Below, piece by piece: positions 11,800-19,831 of a stretch of DNA of 22,257 nt. The notes beneath the pieces are model-generated. The model made no database searches. It had not been told where the DNA came from and saw only the letters and a list, made by a program, of their open reading frames with translations. Made by a program: the position numbers and the translations under genes. This stretch comes from a virus. Position 1 is the first letter of the stretch, and the number at the start of each line of letters is the position of its first letter. Location of the stretch: the IMG/VR virus record IMGVR_UViG_3300025736_000231, positions 1 to 22,257 of that record; one strand, written 5' to 3'.

Positions 11800-14049
11800 C
11801 TATTCAGGTTCTTGTTTTGTTTCTTCCAATCCATACGGGTATGCCCAGACCATCAAGGCGCGTTTCCCCGGTTTTGTTCCGATTACAACATGTTTTTGTT
11901 CTTGTAAATCAGCTAAATGGTCGTCGCGTTGACGTTTGCTGTGTTTCGGGGTTTTTTGTGCAAGTACACTTTTCGGGATCCCTTTTGCTCCGGCCTTTTT
12001 AATATGGCTAAATATTCTCAGTTTGTCTTTTTCGTAAACACTTTCTACGACATGGTTCTCTACCATATTCACAGTTCTGGTCAGGAGTGCATTTGCCAGT
12101 TGACACGCCCAATCAGCGTGCATATCTGAGATCTCGGGATTGTCGAATCTATCCCCTGCAGCGACATTAAGCGCAAGCCGGCGAGCGTTCTCCCCGGACT
12201 TTAACCATAATTTATCAACACCTTTATTCTGGTTCTGTCTGGCCATTCGGTCTGACGCTAGTTCAAAATCCATAAAGCATTCATGGGCCTGCGCGTTTGT
12301 AGGGATTACTGCCGGGAATATGCCCGTTGCCGCGTCGATGTCCGGAGTTCCTGCAGGGGCCATAATTGATCTTGTCCACCATGCCTGCAGCTGAGTGACC
12401 AGATGCTCTGGAACAGGTTTTGTTTCGTGTTCTTTCCATCTTTTAGCTGGATTTGTGTTTGATATAAATATCAACACACGACCCAGCCATCCGTCCTCGA
12501 TCTCTGCAGGACTGATACCCTCGCAAAGCTTTTCAGGTGTCGTCGTACCATATAGGCAGCAACATGGTTGAACGATAACCTTGCGCTCCTGTTTTGCATA
12601 TTCTTTGCCATAATATGTCGATTTCGCACATGAATAAAGTTTCATTAATATCGGGACAATAGATGCTAAATGTGGATTAACTCCGCCAGAAGCCTTGATG
12701 CTACCCATCATGTGGCCAATTTCATCCATGGGGAAATATATCGAAGGAGATTCTGTCAGGCGTGATTCGATCGCTGCATCTCCAGTGACACTTTCTCCGC
12801 CCAAAATTGCGTGAATCCCTGCGGTTTCTATCAGTCTTTTAATCTGATCTCTGGCGTGCTCCTTCCCTGCGCTGGAAGGAGCGACACCCATTGCGTACAG
12901 GTTTGTCCGATTGTTCCATTGATCTCTGACCTTCTGTCCGAATAGTGCTCCACAGAAAGGCAGGACAGCCCCAAGAGTGAGTAAAGGTTGATCTTTTAAA
13001 GCAGTTGCGTTGATCCATGCACAAATGTCTCCAATTAAGCCTGGCGGTTTCAATAACCATTCAGGGAATGCTTCTTCAGGTTTTATCTCGGAAACTGATT
13101 CAATTCTGGGTTCGTTTTTTACTTCTTTTTTCACACTGGCCAATAATCCAGCTGCCAGTTTTCCGCCATAGTCCATGAGTTCCTCATCGTCTGGCCTTAA
13201 CCCGTATTCTTCTAATAACCAGCCTGCAGGTTTCTTCCCGGGCGTTTTCTTAGCTTCATGTACTTTTCTCTCGAAGTCTTTCCGTTCCTTTTGTGGATCC
13301 CATGGCGGATTGCACATGGGATTGTATACGCTCCATAACAGCTGGATTGCCGTACCCTCATCGAGTTCAAAACCAACTACCAAAGAGCGAGCGGCCCATA
13401 ATAGAGCCTCATGGCCGTCCTGTCCCTGATTTGCCGGCGCACATTTCTTCAGGTACAGTTTCGCTCTGTCAATAATGTCTGTTTTGGGAAGATTTACTTT
13501 GTTTATTATTTCCCTGGGCTTTTCCCATGGTAATGCCGGTGCTTCTTTTTCTGGCTTCAGATGTTCCGGATATTCTGCCAGCTCGACATCATCAGGGCCA
13601 TGTTTCGGCATCCATTGATACTTCTTCCCGTTTGGATGCGTGGACGGGGTTAGAATAATATAATAGCCGTCACCCCGGATATCGATTCCGTTCCGGAAGT
13701 TGTTTCTATTTGCAGGAGGATCGTCTGATTTAAACAGATAATGCGCTCCGCCTCTCGGTGTGATCTGAACGGCTGTTTTTGGCATGGTTTCGGAGAATTC
13801 TTCGAGAGATTCAAACCCGTCCTCACCTTTCTCTGGGTCATAGTCGATATCGACGGTATAAACTCCGGAAGCTTCACCACAGGCAAGTCCGATATTTGCC
13901 TCTGGCCATCTTTGCCACCAGGCGCGAATGGTTTTTTCGTCGGTCGTTGCGTCTCTGCAGCCATGTTTTGTCAGCGGTGTTTTGACTTTAGCTCCACATG
14001 GGAAGATGTGCCAGCCTCTTTGCGAGTAGTTCAGTGCGTGATTAATCAT
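11800..14049 (-). CDS. Primase-helicase: Prim-Pol domain fused to DUF3987-like ATPase
   Basis: A 749-residue replication protein that would make primers and unwind DNA. The N-terminal bifunctional primase/polymerase domain (about 1-165) has WHIFPCGAKVKTPL, VYTVDIDYD (D67 and D69, metal ligands), RGGAHYLF (99-106) and NGIDIRGDGYYIILTPS (120-136). A helical linker (190-290) follows. The DUF3987-like ATPase (about 325-600) has a P-loop-type GVAPSSAGK (388-396, K396) and YFPMDEIG (D442/E443) as Walker B. The C-terminal 60 residues form a probable winged helix (KGIPKSVLAQKTPKHSKRQR). The start overlaps the helicase stop by eight bases, indicating coupling. Together with the SF2 helicase it is the replication core. 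Confidence 0.9.
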   Translation of the reverse strand: MINHALNYSQRGWHIFPCGAKVKTPLTKHGCRDATTDEKTIRAWWQRWPEANIGLACGEASGVYTVDIDYDPEKGEDGFESLEEFSETMPKTAVQITPRGGAHYLFKSDDPPANRNNFRNGIDIRGDGYYIILTPSTHPNGKKYQWMPKHGPDDVELAEYPEHLKPEKEAPALPWEKPREIINKVNLPKTDIIDRAKLYLKKCAPANQGQDGHEALLWAARSLVVGFELDEGTAIQLLWSVYNPMCNPPWDPQKERKDFERKVHEAKKTPGKKPAGWLLEEYGLRPDDEELMDYGGKLAAGLLASVKKEVKNEPRIESVSEIKPEEAFPEWLLKPPGLIGDICAWINATALKDQPLLTLGAVLPFCGALFGQKVRDQWNNRTNLYAMGVAPSSAGKEHARDQIKRLIETAGIHAILGGESVTGDAAIESRLTESPSIYFPMDEIGHMMGSIKASGGVNPHLASIVPILMKLYSCAKSTYYGKEYAKQERKVIVQPCCCLYGTTTPEKLCEGISPAEIEDGWLGRVLIFISNTNPAKRWKEHETKPVPEHLVTQLQAWWTRSIMAPAGTPDIDAATGIFPAVIPTNAQAHECFMDFELASDRMARQNQNKGVDKLWLKSGENARRLALNVAAGDRFDNPEISDMHADWACQLANALLTRTVNMVENHVVESVYEKDKLRIFSHIKKAGAKGIPKSVLAQKTPKHSKRQRDDHLADLQEQKHVVIGTKPGKRALMVWAYPYGLEETKQEPE

Positions 14050-15676
14050 TTAAGCTATACCCTATTATTTCAGCGTTTTTCCCGCGCTGCCGCACGGTGA
14101 TTGTTCGGGTTCTGTCGTTGATCCATTGTGGTAAAAACATGTCCTGTAGTGCTTCTCTTACAGTTATTGTATCCCAACTAGAAAAGCCCCTAGCTCTCCA
14201 CCATTGCCGAGCTTGTCGTTCGGCATATCCACCATGATCCAAACAGATCCATTCTCTAAACGTGCTGATCCCGCATCGATATTGCACCCGGAGACTATCA
14301 GGTTTTTCTGGCTTAATATGCCGATGAACAGTGACGGCATCAACTAAGAGAGTTTCTGGTTCGCTACCCAAGATATTCTTATTACTGTGTTTTGCTTCGT
14401 TAAGTCTTCTTTCTCCTTCTTCAGATTCAAGCCTTTCAATTTCCTTTTTAGGGATCACCCAACCACAATGAGGGCATTCCCCAATAGCACGACTAAAGGT
14501 ATCACCACAGTCTTTGCACTCGATTATTTTAACCACTCCAGCGTCCAGGCAATCAATTGGCCCATGCTCTTCAATACACCCAGCATAGTCAAGCACTAGA
14601 CAATCCTCTTTCCCGGGATGCGTCCGCAGACCACGCCCGACCATCTGCATATAGAGCCCTTTTGACAGCGTAGGGCGAAATAGGGCAACACAATCCACCT
14701 GCTTTGCATTAAACCCTTCGGTATAAACATTGATGTTACAGATAGCTTTAATCCTACCGGCCTTAAATTCATCTGCTATGCGATCGCGTTCTGAGGCCGG
14801 AGTTTTTGCCGTCACAACCGGAGCGTGGAGCCCGTATTTTCGAAGTTCTTGGGACACGGCTTTGCAATGGCTAATGTCAACACAAAAGAAAATAATGTTT
14901 TTCCGTTTTTCAGCCATGATGGTCTGCATCGAGGATTGGACAGCCACAGCGACAACATCGCTTTTATCAACTGCCTCGGCCAGTGATTTTATGATATAGT
15001 CACCGCCCGAGTTCCGCTTTACTTCTGTTAGGTCGGGTTGAGCGTCACCGATTTTAGATCTCAGCCTGCAGAGATATCCACCCTCGATCAGATCCCCGAC
15101 ATTAGCCTCATAACAGACGTGATGTAAAATGTGGTCCTTATGACAAATTGGGCCACATCCCATCCGGTAAGGTGTCGCAGTAAACCCGACAATTCTCAGG
15201 TTTTTGTTAAGGCTCCGGCAACCTTTAATAAACTTCCGATATTTACCTTCCCCTTTGGCCGGTATCCTATGAGCCTCATCAATAATGATGCAATCGAAAG
15301 GTGCGAAGTTCCCCCATCTTCTGTGAATGCTGTCAATACTGGCATAAGTAACAGAATGATCTTCATCTCGTTTTCTTAGCCCTGCAGAGTAGATCCCAAT
15401 ATCCCCACCGGGCCAGACTTCCATCAACTCTTCAGCGTTTTGTTTAACCAGTTCTTTCCTGTGGGCTAAGATACAAACACGGAAAGCAGGATAGTCAGCT
15501 TTCCATCTCTGAATCGCCCACGCCATCATTAAAGACTTGCCTCCGCCGGTTGGGATTACTACGCAAGGATTCGACTCATAGATACAAATATGGTGATGCA
15601 GCGCACTTATTCCGTCCTCTTGAAAAGGATAGGGTTGTAGAATACTACTATTTGCCGTCGCAGGGAACAGTGTCAT
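14042..15676 (-). CDS. SF2 DEAH-type DNA helicase with zinc ribbon
   Basis: A 544-residue helicase of the type III restriction/SSL2-like group that is common in phage replication modules. Motif I is IPTGGGKS (41-48), motif II IIIDEAHR (130-137), motif III GFTATPYR (164-171), and motif VI QMVGRGLR (344-351). After the helicase core a four-Cys zinc ribbon lies at C387, C390, C401 and C404 (CKDC...CPHC). The C-terminal 130 residues are a separate domain (REWICLDHGGYAERQARQWW). It would unwind forks or junctions. It is followed by the primase with an eight-base overlap. Confidence 0.92.
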   Translation of the reverse strand: MTLFPATANSSILQPYPFQEDGISALHHHICIYESNPCVVIPTGGGKSLMMAWAIQRWKADYPAFRVCILAHRKELVKQNAEELMEVWPGGDIGIYSAGLRKRDEDHSVTYASIDSIHRRWGNFAPFDCIIIDEAHRIPAKGEGKYRKFIKGCRSLNKNLRIVGFTATPYRMGCGPICHKDHILHHVCYEANVGDLIEGGYLCRLRSKIGDAQPDLTEVKRNSGGDYIIKSLAEAVDKSDVVAVAVQSSMQTIMAEKRKNIIFFCVDISHCKAVSQELRKYGLHAPVVTAKTPASERDRIADEFKAGRIKAICNINVYTEGFNAKQVDCVALFRPTLSKGLYMQMVGRGLRTHPGKEDCLVLDYAGCIEEHGPIDCLDAGVVKIIECKDCGDTFSRAIGECPHCGWVIPKKEIERLESEEGERRLNEAKHSNKNILGSEPETLLVDAVTVHRHIKPEKPDSLRVQYRCGISTFREWICLDHGGYAERQARQWWRARGFSSWDTITVREALQDMFLPQWINDRTRTITVRQRGKNAEIIGYSLND

Positions 15677-15853
15677 TTACTTTATTTCGTCTACCTTCCT
15701 ATACCGCTTCTTAGTTGCTTTAGTTACGCTCCGCAAACTTGAAAAAGACCTCTTTGTTGAAGCTTTGGCTTTCCCTACTACCTTCCTCCCGGCCTGTTCA
15801 AGCCTCTTAAGGCCCTTCTTTAATTCTGCTTGTCGTCTTGTCATTTCACTCAT
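15677..15853 (-). CDS. Small highly basic protein (58 aa)
   Basis: A 58-residue Lys/Arg-rich protein with a helical N-terminus (TRRQAELKKGLKRLEQAG) and a Ser/Thr-rich basic tail. GGAAAGGG lies eight bases before the ATG. The helicase ATG follows its TAA directly. The charge suggests nucleic acid or membrane-phosphate binding, but no family was recognised. Confidence 0.65.
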   Translation of the reverse strand: MSEMTRRQAELKKGLKRLEQAGRKVVGKAKASTKRSFSSLRSVTKATKKRYRKVDEIK

Positions 15854-15876
15854 GTTTTTGCCCTTTCCTTTCGTAC

Positions 15877-16143
15877 TTATTCCTTCTTCTTTTTAGACTT
15901 TTTAGACTTTTGTTCAGTCATTTCTTTAATCTTGAACTCATACTTGTAAGGAGAAAGCGCAATGAACTTTTCTGCTAGTTCCTTAGTCTCAAACCTTTTC
16001 TCCATTTGTGTTTTTATTAATGTTCCGTGTGCGACTAAACATTTCGAGTTACCGCCCGGATTGTATTCGTCCATCTTGTACCCGGGACATGGTGTTGATA
16101 TCCACGTTGTCACTATCCAAACTACCATAAAAAACTTTGTCAT
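15877..16143 (-). CDS. Probable exported or membrane-anchored protein, Lys-rich tail (88 aa)
   Basis: The first 18 residues are a short hydrophobic segment (FFMVVWIVTTWI, 4-15) after MTK, followed by STPC, which looks like a signal anchor or leader. The body is polar with two Cys, and the C-terminus is a Lys/Ser run (KSKKSKKKKE). AGGAGG lies six bases before the ATG. It lies downstream of another exported protein and an NlpC/P60-like enzyme, so the three may act at the cell envelope. Confidence 0.65.
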   Translation of the reverse strand: MTKFFMVVWIVTTWISTPCPGYKMDEYNPGGNSKCLVAHGTLIKTQMEKRFETKELAEKFIALSPYKYEFKIKEMTEQKSKKSKKKKE

Positions 16144-16160
16144 GATTTCCTCCTATACTA

Positions 16161-16526
16161 TTAGTTTAATATTGGGTTTCGTTCTTGCCTAAAAAATATA
16201 ATTGTTTCATTGTCTTTAATCTCAACTAGTTGATAATACGGGTAGAATCCATAGTAATCATCCATTGGCTGCACCTGATATTTGTCGTTTTTCAGTCCAC
16301 CTATAAGATATCGACAATCGTCTCCGGTCTGAACATAAAGAGAAATTTCTTCAAACTGGCTACATTTTTTTTCCTTTATTTCTACCTGAATGCCAGTGCA
16401 GTTACCTCCAGTAATAGTCCCGGTAATAGTCCCGGTCTGTGCTCCAGAGTTCTTTGCAACAAAGATTAGAGGGGTCAGGCATCCAATCGTAAAAAATATT
16501 ACTATTGTCCATACTTTTTTGCTCAT
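16161..16526 (-). CDS. Probable exported beta-sandwich protein (121 aa)
   Basis: ATG 16526 is chosen because GGAGG lies seven bases upstream; the frame is open back to 16550 but without a ribosome site. Residues 1-30 form a signal peptide (MSKK, hydrophobic 5-24, then AKNSGAQ); TIGC could be a weak lipobox. The mature part begins TGTITGTITGGNCTG and has the strand-rich GxxxGxV...L..G.Y pattern of a carboxypeptidase-regulatory-like beta sandwich. Four Cys suggest disulfides outside the cytoplasm. The role is unknown; surface exclusion or lysis help are possible. Confidence 0.65.
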   Translation of the reverse strand: MSKKVWTIVIFFTIGCLTPLIFVAKNSGAQTGTITGTITGGNCTGIQVEIKEKKCSQFEEISLYVQTGDDCRYLIGGLKNDKYQVQPMDDYYGFYPYYQLVEIKDNETIIFFRQERNPILN

Positions 16527-16527
16527 T

Positions 16528-17118
16528 TTAAACCTCCACTGGCCGTTCATGTGACAAGCACCCTTTAAGTAACTTTAATTGTCTGTCTGTGGAGAAGTCT
16601 GCAGGGATATATTCATTAGAAGGCAGTTCTTCGCTTAACAGTTCCATCCGCTGATATCCTTCTGCAGTTAGCTCTGAGCAAAAAATGCTGGTCAGGTCTT
16701 CGGTGTTCATACCACCCCAGCCGTCATACATCGCTTTAAGAAGCTCAATAGTGTCCTTCTCATACGGCAGGCCAACAACTTCGTTTCTGAAGTTTTTTAG
16801 AGCCATACGCATCCCGTAGGTTCTCTCAACTTCCAAGTGCCGGATTGCAACTTCTCCATTATAGCGTCTGATCCGCTCTCTTAATGGCCCTACCTGGACA
16901 CCCCTTGTCTCAAGGCCAGACTCAATGTCAGCGACGTTACTCATAATAGTTGATTCAAAAATCAGTTTCATGTCGTACTCTGGGAGGCTCATAGCTATCC
17001 CAACATGCGACCATTTACTACCGGAACGCTTCCGGATCTGCTCACTAAAGAATCCTTTTCCAGAGAACAGCACGATATCTCCTGTTTGAATATCCTTTCT
17101 CATTAGATGGTACTTCAC
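16528..17118 (-). CDS. Permuted NlpC/P60 (YiiX-like) papain-fold enzyme
   Basis: A 196-residue protein of the circularly permuted NlpC/P60 or YiiX type. GDIVLFSGKG (13-22) and KWSHVGIAM (35-43) supply the His-containing strand (H38). The Cys nucleophile is predicted at FCSELTAEGYQ (C147), after PYEKDTIELL. These enzymes cleave amide bonds in peptidoglycan peptides, lipids or proteins; the substrate here is unknown. There is no signal peptide. The GTG start at 17118 is supported by GGAAGGAGG seven bases upstream and a GTGA overlap with the gene before. Its neighbours downstream are two exported proteins, hinting at a cell-envelope role. A lysis enzyme is possible but not proved. Confidence 0.75.
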   Translation of the reverse strand: MKYHLMRKDIQTGDIVLFSGKGFFSEQIRKRSGSKWSHVGIAMSLPEYDMKLIFESTIMSNVADIESGLETRGVQVGPLRERIRRYNGEVAIRHLEVERTYGMRMALKNFRNEVVGLPYEKDTIELLKAMYDGWGGMNTEDLTSIFCSELTAEGYQRMELLSEELPSNEYIPADFSTDRQLKLLKGCLSHERPVEV

Positions 17119-17288
17119 GACGGTTCCTCCTTCCCTAGTTTAAACCCGATCTCGTTAGCTTTAAACTTCTTTGTGGCAGGGTCAATTTCAACACCCTTAA
17201 GAACAAATTCTATGTCTCTAGTCACTACACCGTTAGCTACCGCTATACAGTCTCTCAAGACATCGGTCAGGGTCTTCATAATTTCCAT
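17115..17288 (-). CDS. Small unknown protein (57 aa)
   Basis: A 57-residue protein with GGAGG five bases before ATG 17288. Its TGA overlaps the GTG of the following gene. The N-terminal helix (TLTDVLRDCIAVANGVV) is followed by strand-like segments. No family was recognised. Confidence 0.6.
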   Translation of the reverse strand: MEIMKTLTDVLRDCIAVANGVVTRDIEFVLKGVEIDPATKKFKANEIGFKLGKEEPS

Positions 17289-17297
17289 GGTTCCTCC

Positions 17298-18617
17298 TTA
17301 TTTGTTTGGTCCTGTTAATTCTAGTATCCATGCTGTTTGTGAGCATTTAACAATAACGGCAACACGCCGTCCCTTGATCTCTTTCGCCATATATTTGCCG
17401 TCATGCTGTGTTGCTGTTGGATTCACGTTTGCCAGAGATTCGTTATAAAACGATTCCCACGCCTTATTGAGCATAGACGCTGGCCCGCTCCACTTCTGGA
17501 CGCTCAAATCACTCTCGTACCGCTCCATAACATTGCCAATCGGCACTCCACCATAAACGACCTCAGATCCCGAAAACTCTTCCTTGATTATTTGAGTTTT
17601 GTCGTTGAGACTTGAAGGAGTACAGGCCATAAGTTCTTTTGTGCTCCATTTTCCATCACCGTCGCCGTTTACCCAAATTGATCCATCCTTATTTGTGAAT
17701 TCAATGCTGTTGTCTGTTGAGTCTGTTGGTTTTGCGAAGTGGATCAGGTCTGGCAGAACGATGTGATGAGGGCAGGCTTCAAGCTGTTTTTCGCGTGAAA
17801 TTGTCGCTCCGGTATAGTTACAGCTCCAGCGTCCATGGTCCGTGTCCGTTTCGGGAGTAGAATGGCAACATTGCCTGCAGGAAATGTACGGTACCGGCAA
17901 AGCTTTTAAGGATTCCCCCCAACATAAATCGGAGGCAGGACAAAACCTGCAGGTAAATGTTCCGGGTTTTGAAACACATCTTTCTGGAGCATGTCTGGCT
18001 AGAATTATCCGACGGGCCTTCGCTATTAGTTCGTTAGATTCCCGTCCACTATAATGAATCCGCTCGGTGTAAAGTTCATCGGTGTTTTTGTTTACAGCCA
18101 TATACAAGGCACGCTTCATGCCCGTCTTATGCATATACATTTGCATCTGAGCATAGTGCTTGAAGAATCCGACCTTAACGCCTTTTTTCTTCAGGATCTT
18201 AAAATATTTGTCGTTGTGGGTTTTGCCTTCGAATACATGCCAAGTTTTAGGAGCTTCAGGAATACCTAAGCAGCAACCGTCCATATGACCGCTAAAATGA
18301 CCGCTGACATCCGACATACCAAACTGTTCACCTTTGTCATCAACGTCGTGAACGGTTACGCCTATAGACCTTAGATCCCTTACCATCCGGCCTTCCTGCA
18401 GGTGTCCTGTCTCAAACAACCTGTAAAGTCTGCCAGGGAAATTCTCTTGTACGCAATCGTTAAAATCGTACCAGAGATAACGATCACACTCATGGCCAAT
18501 GATACTGGCCCCCAGATATCCCCTTGGAGGCTCAGTATCGCCATCAACCTTAAGGCTAATATATATGGCCGTGACTGTTTGTGAATCAGTTGGGAGACAG
18601 GAACTAATATCTCCCAT
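17298..18617 (-). CDS. Cas4-like PD-(D/E)XK nuclease with extra C-terminal Cys domain
   Basis: A 439-residue nuclease of the phage Cas4/RecB-like type. The nuclease signature is GHLQEGRMV (H72/E75), GHMDG (D113), VFEGKT (E130 and K132) and HYAQMQMYM (Q157/Y161). The iron-sulfur cluster ligands fit C44 (GHECDRYLWY) and the C-terminal group near C214, C223, C226 and C232 (CRFCPASDLC). Residues from about 245 hold a second Cys/His group (CRQCCHSTPE ... WSCNYTG ... CPHH) that looks zinc-binding, and then a strand-rich domain. It would resect DNA ends for strand annealing. TAATG coupling ties it to the Gp157-type gene upstream. Confidence 0.85.
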   Translation of the reverse strand: MGDISSCLPTDSQTVTAIYISLKVDGDTEPPRGYLGASIIGHECDRYLWYDFNDCVQENFPGRLYRLFETGHLQEGRMVRDLRSIGVTVHDVDDKGEQFGMSDVSGHFSGHMDGCCLGIPEAPKTWHVFEGKTHNDKYFKILKKKGVKVGFFKHYAQMQMYMHKTGMKRALYMAVNKNTDELYTERIHYSGRESNELIAKARRIILARHAPERCVSKPGTFTCRFCPASDLCWGESLKALPVPYISCRQCCHSTPETDTDHGRWSCNYTGATISREKQLEACPHHIVLPDLIHFAKPTDSTDNSIEFTNKDGSIWVNGDGDGKWSTKELMACTPSSLNDKTQIIKEEFSGSEVVYGGVPIGNVMERYESDLSVQKWSGPASMLNKAWESFYNESLANVNPTATQHDGKYMAKEIKGRRVAVIVKCSQTAWILELTGPNK

Positions 18618-19216
18618 TACTTAATCACTAATATTTTTTCACGTTTTGGAAGGCATGCACCTTCAACCGCAATCCCAGCTTTGAGATCGGCGCGAATGTC
18701 GTCGGTCAAGACCTTGGTTGTGGTTACTTCTTTAAGGTATTTCCTAGCCAAATCCGGCACGCCTTCGCTGTCCACTTCGGCAAAAATATCAATCGGTGCT
18801 TTCCCTCCGGGGTTCTGGACGTTCAAGGTATGTTTTGTGGTTTTGACTTTTGGGATGTTTGAGGATTCCATGGCATGTTTTAATAACTCTTTGACTTTAT
18901 CAGCCTTTGCAGAAAACTGCTTCGCCATGGCCTGCAGCCTTCCAGCCTCAAGCTTGAGAGTTTTTTCCTGAGCGATAGCATCTTTGATTATATAAACAAA
19001 CTCATCAGCTCTTTCGGCCAAGTTCTCTTTGATATCGTCATAAAACGATTTCAAAGCGTCCTGAACGGCCGCGGAAGGGCCTTCGGCCTCACCTTGAACA
19101 CCAGAGGCCAATGTTTCATTCTGCTCTTCAGTATAGAGGTCCCATGCGCTTGCAAAGCTGTCGGGGGTTCCGAACGATGTCAGCTCGGGCTTAACTAATT
19201 TCAATGCTGTGTTCAT
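18617..19216 (-). CDS. Gp157-family phage protein (199 aa)
   Basis: The central helix (about residues 70-115, EFVYIIKDAIAQEKTLKLEA and onward) and the strand segment KVKTTKHTLNVQNPGGKAPI, followed by VPDLARKYLKE and then TDDIRADLKAGIAVEGACL, match the layout of the siphovirus Gp157 family. Members occur beside recombination and ssDNA-binding genes in phages; the precise function is not settled. The N-terminal 45 residues are extra, acidic and low-complexity. It sits between the Cas4-like nuclease and the DUF669 gene, which agrees with that context. Confidence 0.8.
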   Translation of the reverse strand: MNTALKLVKPELTSFGTPDSFASAWDLYTEEQNETLASGVQGEAEGPSAAVQDALKSFYDDIKENLAERADEFVYIIKDAIAQEKTLKLEAGRLQAMAKQFSAKADKVKELLKHAMESSNIPKVKTTKHTLNVQNPGGKAPIDIFAEVDSEGVPDLARKYLKEVTTTKVLTDDIRADLKAGIAVEGACLPKREKILVIK

Positions 19217-19231
19217 AAGGTGGTCTCTCTT

Positions 19232-19807
19232 CTATCGCTCCCATGGCGGTTTAGTTTTGGTTGATGACGTAGTTGCTGGTTTGATGGTTTTTTTTGCCTG
19301 AGGCTTTGCCTTTGTGGTCCCACTGTCTGGCTCAGTACCAGCAGTCGCTTCTTTTTCTTCTTTTTCTTCTTCTGCTTCTACTTCCTGATCCGGGTTAGCT
19401 GGCTTGTACGTCCGGACTTCGTTCTCAGCTTCACGATCACCGTCACCAGCCTTAACTTTGAGCTTGACGATAATTATTTTCTCGATCAGTTCCTGGCTGT
19501 CGGTAATCGCAGCCAAGCCAAGGGCCTGCCCAAGAGCGGCCAGTTGCTTAATGCCAATCTCAACGCATTTCGAATTTGGGTTGCTAAGGTTAATGTTATC
19601 AAAGACTTTCCGGCCCTCATATTCTTCTCCAATAACAGAAAGCTGAAGTTTGAGATATGATCCATCGCCTTTTTTAGTCTCTTTTACTTCTGCTTTCTCG
19701 ATGAACATGTGGTATTCACCAGGAGGCAAAGGTTTAAAGTCTTCTGTCTTTTCATGCTGGCCTGGCTCGAAAGCGTTCCCACCATAACTATCTGAAATAT
19801 CGCCCAT
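19232..19807 (-). CDS. DUF669-type ssDNA-binding protein candidate
   Basis: Residues 20-110 show the DUF669 pattern: FKPLPPGEYHMFIEKAEVKE, then GSYLKLQLSVIGEEYEGRKV, FDNINLSNPN, and a helix IGIKQLAALGQALGL. These proteins have an OB-like fold and are thought to bind single-stranded DNA in phages. After the fold comes a long acidic Glu-rich stretch (about 140-155), then a Lys/Thr/Ser-rich tail ending KPPWER. AAGGAG lies nine bases before the ATG. It probably partners the Sak4-like protein encoded just upstream. Confidence 0.8.
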   Translation of the reverse strand: MGDISDSYGGNAFEPGQHEKTEDFKPLPPGEYHMFIEKAEVKETKKGDGSYLKLQLSVIGEEYEGRKVFDNINLSNPNSKCVEIGIKQLAALGQALGLAAITDSQELIEKIIIVKLKVKAGDGDREAENEVRTYKPANPDQEVEAEEEKEEKEATAGTEPDSGTTKAKPQAKKTIKPATTSSTKTKPPWER

Positions 19808-19831
19808 GGTTCTACTCCTTATGTGTTGTTA

